64,000 nucleotides of DNA from Brevibacterium moorei (lineage in GTDB: Bacteria > Actinomycetota > Actinomycetes > Actinomycetales > Brevibacteriaceae): the NCBI RefSeq assembly GCF_024580735.1, contig NZ_JANIJX010000005.1, forward strand, positions 62,001-126,000, given 5' to 3'. The notes below the pieces were generated by a model, which ran no database searches, was not told the DNA's origin, and saw only the letters and a list, made by a program, of their open reading frames with translations. Both the position numbers and the translations under genes were made by a program. Shown piece after piece: positions 59,729 to 64,000 of the stretch (position 1 is its first letter; each line of letters starts with the position of its first letter).

Positions 59729-61108
59729 TCAGCCCTCCATCAGCAGCAGATTCGGATCGTGCAGCAGCTCCACCAGCAGGTTGAGCACCTGCTGGCCGGC
59801 CACCCCGTCGATCACCCGGTGGTCGACGCTCAGCGAGAGCTTGAGCATCTGGCCGACCTTGAGCTTGCCCTTCTTCGTCACGTACGGCCCCGGCACAGCC
59901 CGGCCGACGCCCAGGATCGCGACCTGTGGGGCGTTGACGATCGGGGTGAAGTAGCCGCCGTTCGCGCTGCCCAGATTGCTCAGCGTGATGGAGGCTCCGG
60001 ACATCTGCTCGGCCGTCAGCTTGCCGGCTTGGGCGGTTTCGGTGTTCAGGCCGATCTCCTGGGCGATCTGGAACAGGTTCTTCGCATCGGCGTCCTTGAT
60101 CACCGGGGCGTAGAGCCCGCGCTCGGTGTTCGTGGCGATGCCCACGTTGTACGCCGAGTGGAACACCTGTTCGCCCGCGTCCATGTCCAGTGAGGAGTTC
60201 AATGCCGGGAACTCCTTGAGGGCAGCGACCAGCGCCTTGACGATGAACGGCAGCAGGGTCAGGTGGATGTCCCGGTCGGCTGCGCGCTCCTTGTAGGCCT
60301 GCCGCAGCGCCAGCAGCTTCGTCACCTCGACCTCGCCGAACAGGGTGACGGGCGGGATGGTGGCCTGCGAGGTCGCCATCGCCCTGGCGGTGGCGGCGTG
60401 GATGCCGGAGAACGGTTCGCGCCGGTCGCCCTCGCGCGGCGCCACAGGGGCAGCCGGTGTCGCAGCGGCGGCCTGGGTCGCGGTTGCGGGCGTCCCGGAC
60501 GCTGTCGGCTCGGTGGTTTGCCCCGCGCCCGCCAGCTTGTCGATATCGGCCCGCAGCACGTGCCCGTGGGAGCCGGTGGGCGTGACGGCCTGGATGTCCA
60601 CGCCCTTCTCCCTCGCATATCTGCGGACCGAGGGCATGGCCAGCACGCGCGCAGCCGGTTCCGCGGCCGCGGCCAGGGGCGGTTCGGTGGGTGCCGGAGT
60701 CTTGGCAGAGTCCTCGGCCGGGGCCTTGGCCGCAGCCTGGGCCGAACCTCCTGCCGGGGCCGCGCCGGCCGGCTGGGACGCTCCGGCGGGACCGGTGGGC
60801 GCCATATCCTCATCCTGTTTCTCCGCGCTCTGTGAACCACTCGCGGAGTCACCGGCCGGTTCATCGGGGGAGCCGTCGTCGATGACGACGAGCATCTGCC
60901 CCACGGTGACGGTCTCGCCCTCCTTCGCCCCCAGTTTCGTCACGGTCCCGGCGACGGGGGAGGGGAGTTCGGAGACGGACTTGTCGTTCTCGATTTCGAC
61001 CAGCGTGTCGTCCTCGGCGACGGTCTCGCCCTCCTTGACGTGCCAGCTGGAGATAGTGCCCTCGGCCAGGCCCTCGCCCAGCTCCGGCATGGTGAATGTG
61101 AATGCCAT
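59729..61108 (-). CDS. 2-oxo acid dehydrogenase E2 (dihydrolipoamide acyltransferase)
   Basis: This 459-residue E2 core has one lipoyl domain (1-80) with the modified Lys at K43 ([14 protein letters not shown]). A long Ala/Pro-rich linker follows, then the E1/E3-binding domain (about 150-190: [29 protein letters not shown]). The catalytic domain spans about 230-459, with [17 protein letters not shown] supplying the active-site His. Substrate (pyruvate or branched-chain 2-oxo acid) cannot be settled from E2 alone. ATG at 61108, 28 bp after pdhB. Confidence 0.94.
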   Translation of the reverse strand: MAFTFTMPELGEGLAEGTISSWHVKEGETVAEDDTLVEIENDKSVSELPSPVAGTVTKLGAKEGETVTVGQMLVVIDDGSPDEPAGDSASGSQSAEKQDEDMAPTGPAGASQPAGAAPAGGSAQAAAKAPAEDSAKTPAPTEPPLAAAAEPAARVLAMPSVRRYAREKGVDIQAVTPTGSHGHVLRADIDKLAGAGQTTEPTASGTPATATQAAAATPAAPVAPREGDRREPFSGIHAATARAMATSQATIPPVTLFGEVEVTKLLALRQAYKERAADRDIHLTLLPFIVKALVAALKEFPALNSSLDMDAGEQVFHSAYNVGIATNTERGLYAPVIKDADAKNLFQIAQEIGLNTETAQAGKLTAEQMSGASITLSNLGSANGGYFTPIVNAPQVAILGVGRAVPGPYVTKKGKLKVGQMLKLSLSVDHRVIDGVAGQQVLNLLVELLHDPNLLLMEG

Positions 61109-61136
61109 TGCTTACTCCAATCGTGTTGTGGCTGGC

Positions 61137-62114
61137 TCAGTAGCTAAGGATCTCGCGGGCCTTGGCCGCGATGCCGTCGGCATTCGGCAGCCAGGCGTGT
61201 TCATCGGCGGCGAAGGCGTAGACGGAGTCTGGCGCGGAAACCCGCCCGATCGGGGCCTCGAGGCTCAGGATCCGGTTCTCGGCGACCGCGGAGACGACGT
61301 GGGCGCCCACCCCGGCCATCTTCTGCGCCTCCTGCACCACGACCAGTCGTCCCGTCTTGTCCACGGAGGCGAAGACCGTGTCGGTGTCGATCGGGGAGAT
61401 CGTGCGCAGGTCGATGACCTCGGCGGACACCTTGTCCTGGGCCAGGGCCTCGGCGGCTTTGAGCGCCTCGTGGACCTGGGCGCCATAGGCCACCAGAGTG
61501 ATGTCGGTGCCCTCGCGCACCACATTCGCGGTGTCCAGCGGGACGCGGTAGATGCCGTCGGGGACGTCCTCCTTGATGGAGCGGTAGAGCTTGAGGTGCT
61601 CCATGAACAGCACAGGGTCGTTGCTCTCGATCGCCGAGATCAGCAGCCCCTTGGCGTCGTAGGCCGTCGCCGGGGCCACGACGCGCAGGCCGGGGACTCC
61701 GGTGAACAGGTGTTCCAGACTGTCCGAGTGCAGCTCGGCCGTGTGGGTCCCGCCGCCATAGGGCGTGCGCACCGTGATCGGCTGGGTCAGCGCGCCGGCG
61801 GTGCGGAACCGATTGCGCGACATCTGCCCGACCAGGGAGTCCACGGCCTCAAAGGTGAAGCCCATGAACTGGATCTCCGGGATCGGGCGCCAGCCGGTGG
61901 CGCCCAGCCCGATCGCCAAGCCCAGGATGCCGGACTCTGCCAGCGGGGTGTCGAACACCCGATCGGTGCCGTGCTTGTCCTGCAGGCCCTGGGTGGCGCG
62001 GAACACGCCGCCGTTCTTTCCCACGTCCTCGCCGAAGATCAGGGTCTTCTCATCGTCGGCCAATTTGAGGTCCAGGGCGTCGGTGATGGCCTGGATGTAT
62101 GAACGCGTCGTCAT
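61137..62114 (-). CDS. pdhB: 2-oxo acid dehydrogenase E1 beta subunit
   Basis: This 325-residue subunit forms the E1 heterotetramer with the upstream gene product. Transketolase-pyrimidine domain blocks: FGEDVGKNGGVFRATQGLQD, FDTPLAESGILGLAIGLGAT and EIQFMGFTFEAVDSLVGQMS. The C-terminal transketolase_C domain has VVVQEAQKMAGVGAHV. Length is standard. ATG 62114-62112 lies 1 bp after the pdhA stop, so the two are translated together. Confidence 0.95.
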   Translation of the reverse strand: MTTRSYIQAITDALDLKLADDEKTLIFGEDVGKNGGVFRATQGLQDKHGTDRVFDTPLAESGILGLAIGLGATGWRPIPEIQFMGFTFEAVDSLVGQMSRNRFRTAGALTQPITVRTPYGGGTHTAELHSDSLEHLFTGVPGLRVVAPATAYDAKGLLISAIESNDPVLFMEHLKLYRSIKEDVPDGIYRVPLDTANVVREGTDITLVAYGAQVHEALKAAEALAQDKVSAEVIDLRTISPIDTDTVFASVDKTGRLVVVQEAQKMAGVGAHVVSAVAENRILSLEAPIGRVSAPDSVYAFAADEHAWLPNADGIAAKAREILSY

Positions 62115-62115
62115 G

Positions 62116-63237
62116 TCAGTTTCCCTCCCGCTCGCCTGCTGCTGCGATCTGTTCGCGGATGTTCGGGGTGGGGACCTCGAAGGTGTTACTCAGGAACTCC
62201 TCGACCGTCTGCTTGGGCGCCTTCTCCGCGGCCGCGATGGCGGCGCGGAACTCCTTCTTGTACTTCTCTGTCAGTTCGGCCTCCTGCTCGAGGGACCACA
62301 GGTCCTTCTCGGTGAGCAGATCGCGCATCCGGTTGAGTGGATCGCGTTCGAGCCAGGGCTGTTCCTCATCGTGGGTGCGGTAGCGGCTCGGATCGTCGCC
62401 GGCCGAGGAATGTGGGCCGAAGCGGTAGGTCAGCTGTTCGATGAGCACCGGACCGTTGCCCGCCGCTGCGTATGCGCGCGCGGCCCTGGCCACCGCGTGC
62501 ACGGCCAGCACGTCCATCCCATCGACTTGGACGGCCGGGGCACCGGCGGCCGAGGCCTTCTGTGCCAGGGTCCGGGACGCGGTCTGGCGCTCGCGGGGCA
62601 CCGAGATGGCCCAGCCGTTGTTCTGGATGATCATCACCAGGGGCGCCCGGTAGACCCCGGCGAAGTTCAGGCCCTCATAGGTATCGCCCTGCGAGGTCGA
62701 GCCGTCGCCGGAATAGGAGAACGCGACATTCGGCTCTCCGTTCATCTTCATCCCCAGGGCCGCCCCTGCGGCCTGCACGTGCAGGGCGCCGATGATGATC
62801 TGGGGGAACCAGCTGCGGACGCCGTCGGCGATCCGGTTGCCCTCGACGTGGCCGCGCGACCACAGGAAACCCTGTTCGACGGTGATGGCCCCGTGTTGGA
62901 TCATCTGGGGCAGATCGCGGTAAGTGGGGAACAGGTAGTCCATCGCCTCGAACGCGGTGACGCTGCCGATCTGGCTGGCCTCCTGTCCGATGGTCGGGGC
63001 ATAGAAGCCCAGGCGGCCCTGGCGGGAGAAGATCGTGGTCTGGTCGTGCAGAGTGCGCTCCCAGAGCATCTTCTGCATCAGGTCGGTCAGGTCCTCGTCG
63101 GTGAAGGTGTCGAAGACCTGTTGGTCGACGATCCTGTGGTTCTCGTCGAGCACGCTGATGGGACCCTGGACGTCCTTGCCCTGGGAATCCCTGATCGCCG
63201 CGAAGTCGACGACCGGGGTGGCGGTTTGCTCCGTCAT
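62116..63237 (-). CDS. pdhA: 2-oxo acid dehydrogenase E1 alpha subunit (pyruvate dehydrogenase type)
   Basis: This 373-residue subunit decarboxylates the 2-oxo acid using thiamine diphosphate. The ThDP motif is GDGSTSQGDTYEGLNFAGVY...NN. IFSRQGRLGFYAPTIGQEAS and FPTYRDLPQMIQHG precede it, and the phosphorylation-loop region YRFGPHSSAGDDPSRYR follows. ATG at 63237 with GGAGGCACATACC upstream. High-GC actinobacteria more often use a homodimeric AceE for pyruvate, so this could be the main PDH or a branched-chain complex. Confidence 0.94.
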   Translation of the reverse strand: MTEQTATPVVDFAAIRDSQGKDVQGPISVLDENHRIVDQQVFDTFTDEDLTDLMQKMLWERTLHDQTTIFSRQGRLGFYAPTIGQEASQIGSVTAFEAMDYLFPTYRDLPQMIQHGAITVEQGFLWSRGHVEGNRIADGVRSWFPQIIIGALHVQAAGAALGMKMNGEPNVAFSYSGDGSTSQGDTYEGLNFAGVYRAPLVMIIQNNGWAISVPRERQTASRTLAQKASAAGAPAVQVDGMDVLAVHAVARAARAYAAAGNGPVLIEQLTYRFGPHSSAGDDPSRYRTHDEEQPWLERDPLNRMRDLLTEKDLWSLEQEAELTEKYKKEFRAAIAAAEKAPKQTVEEFLSNTFEVPTPNIREQIAAAGEREGN

Positions 63238-63249
63238 GGTATGTGCCTC

Positions 63250-64000
63250 CTACTTCTGTGTGACGTGTGTGGTCGATGGTGTGGCGGGCGCCGGTCCGTC
63301 CGGGCCGCCGGTCTGTGGTGGTGCGCCGGGCGCTCTGATGGCGAACAGGATTACCGCGGCCAGGGCCATGAATGCGCAGCCGATGAGCAGCGCGGTGCCG
63401 AACGTCAGGGCGCCTGCGGCCATGAGCGAATTGAAGATCAGGGTGATCACGGCGCCGGCCGCGAAGCCCTGGTAGATCACCGAGTAGTTCTTCGACTGGT
63501 TGTTGTGCCCGTAGAAGTCCCCGACGATGGCCGGGTAGATGGTGATGCACCCGCCGAAGGCCGCGCCGAAGAACAGGAACCCCAGGATGTACAGCCAGGG
63601 GCTGGGCAGCCACGTCAGACCCAACAGCAGCGCGAAGACCGCCAGGACGCTCAGGGCGACGGCGACGATCAGGGTGCGCTTGATGTGGTCCGAGAGCCAG
63701 CCGAAGAAGAACCTGCCGATCGTGTTGACCACGGCGACCAGCGACACCAGGCTGATCGCGGTGCCGATCAGATAGGCCGTGGGCCGGTCAGTGGCCGTGG
63801 GCCCCGACAGGGCGGCGCCGCCGGCGTTGCCGATGATGAACAGGCCGGCGAAGCAGAACGCGGTGATGCCGATGAACAGCAGATAGGACTGGGGCGTGCG
63901 CAGCATCTGCCCGCGGGTGTATTCGCCGGCTGCCTGACCGGCGTTGCCCGTGTGCGGGGCATCGCGCAGCAGCAGTCCGCCGCCGGCGATGAGCAGCAGT
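63250..64000 (-). CDS. OFA-family MFS transporter, C-terminal part (runs off the window)
   Basis: The minus-strand frame is open to the right edge. Its visible 249 residues contain about seven membrane helices, ending in a short Pro-rich tail. The segment RFFFGWLSDHIKRTLIVAVA is the MFS A-like loop (G-x-L-S-D-x-x-x-R). GGCITIYPAIVGDFYGHNNQ and KNYSVIYQGFAAGA match the oxalate/formate antiporter (OFA) family. It lies just upstream of pdhA by 12 bp, suggesting co-transcription. A monocarboxylate substrate such as pyruvate or lactate is possible. The N-terminal half lies outside. Confidence 0.88.
   Translation of the reverse strand, partial: LLLIAGGGLLLRDAPHTGNAGQAAGEYTRGQMLRTPQSYLLFIGITAFCFAGLFIIGNAGGAALSGPTATDRPTAYLIGTAISLVSLVAVVNTIGRFFFGWLSDHIKRTLIVAVALSVLAVFALLLGLTWLPSPWLYILGFLFFGAAFGGCITIYPAIVGDFYGHNNQSKNYSVIYQGFAAGAVITLIFNSLMAAGALTFGTALLIGCAFMALAAVILFAIRAPGAPPQTGGPDGPAPATPSTTHVTQK

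Overview
The window is a high-GC chromosomal segment from an actinobacterium. Codons are strongly G/C-ending, GTG starts are common, and the gene order follows the Mycobacterium tuberculosis rnhB to pnp region closely (lepB-rnhB-DUF2469-yraN-comM-dprA-xerC, M23 peptidase-rpsB-tsf-pyrH-frr-cdsA-rlmN, dxr-rip1-ispG-GNAT, proS, DUF4439-rimP-nusA-ylxR-infB-rbfA-truB-ribF-rpsO-pnp-M16). It cannot be assigned to a genus from sequence alone. Several features point to a Micrococcales/Propionibacteriales/Actinomycetales-type organism rather than Mycobacterium: a heterodimeric E1 pyruvate dehydrogenase, a DUF222-HNH gene and an OFA-family carrier.

Layout. 1-5776: end of signal peptidase I, RNase HII, small conserved proteins, the DNA-uptake/processing pair ComM-DprA, and XerC. 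5853-8491 (minus strand): a Pit phosphate transporter with a small membrane partner behind a three-unit PHO box, and a secreted two-domain murein hydrolase (M23 + VanY-like M15). 8988-13231: rpsB-tsf, pyrH, frr, cdsA. 13275-19963: FAD-linked glycolate/lactate-type oxidase, RlmN, a DivIVA-domain protein, an unknown protein, alanine dehydrogenase and a glutaryl-CoA-type dehydrogenase. 20130-24945: the overlapping isoprenoid/regulated-proteolysis cluster dxr-rip1-ispG-GNAT. 25080-31343: a b-type cytochrome membrane protein flanked by a shared AT-rich motif, an S4 RNA-binding protein, ProS, a TSUP exporter, an APH-type kinase and a DUF4439 lipoprotein. 31455-40057: the translation cluster rimP-nusA-ylxR-infB-rbfA, a secreted peptidase-like protein, truB and ribF. 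40268-44817: an SfnG-like flavin monooxygenase, then an A/T-richer patch with a GH25 lysozyme and a DUF222-HNH endonuclease. 44855-51712: MTA/SAH nucleosidase, rpsO, a double-hotdog thioesterase, pnp, M16 peptidase and superoxide dismutase. 51852-57300 (minus): a peptide/nickel-type ABC transporter operon headed by a 31-codon cysteine-rich leader peptide. 57422-64000: a VOC protein, then the minus-strand pyruvate dehydrogenase operon (pdhA-pdhB-E2-lpd) and part of an OFA-family MFS carrier.

Most of the window is ordinary core genome. The interesting content is regulatory. The Cys-rich leader peptide followed by a C-rich, G-poor stretch ahead of the ABC transporter predicts cysteine-responsive attenuation and so a sulfur-compound substrate. 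Three 11-bp direct repeats form a PHO box upstream of the Pit transporter. Six genes carry a TANNNT -10 element exactly 6 nt before the start codon, which predicts leaderless mRNAs. A perfect hairpin buries the infB Shine-Dalgarno, a dyad sits on the sodA -10, and a repeated CTACTTRACG motif brackets the b-cytochrome gene. No tRNA, rRNA, CRISPR array, intact insertion sequence or prophage was seen.
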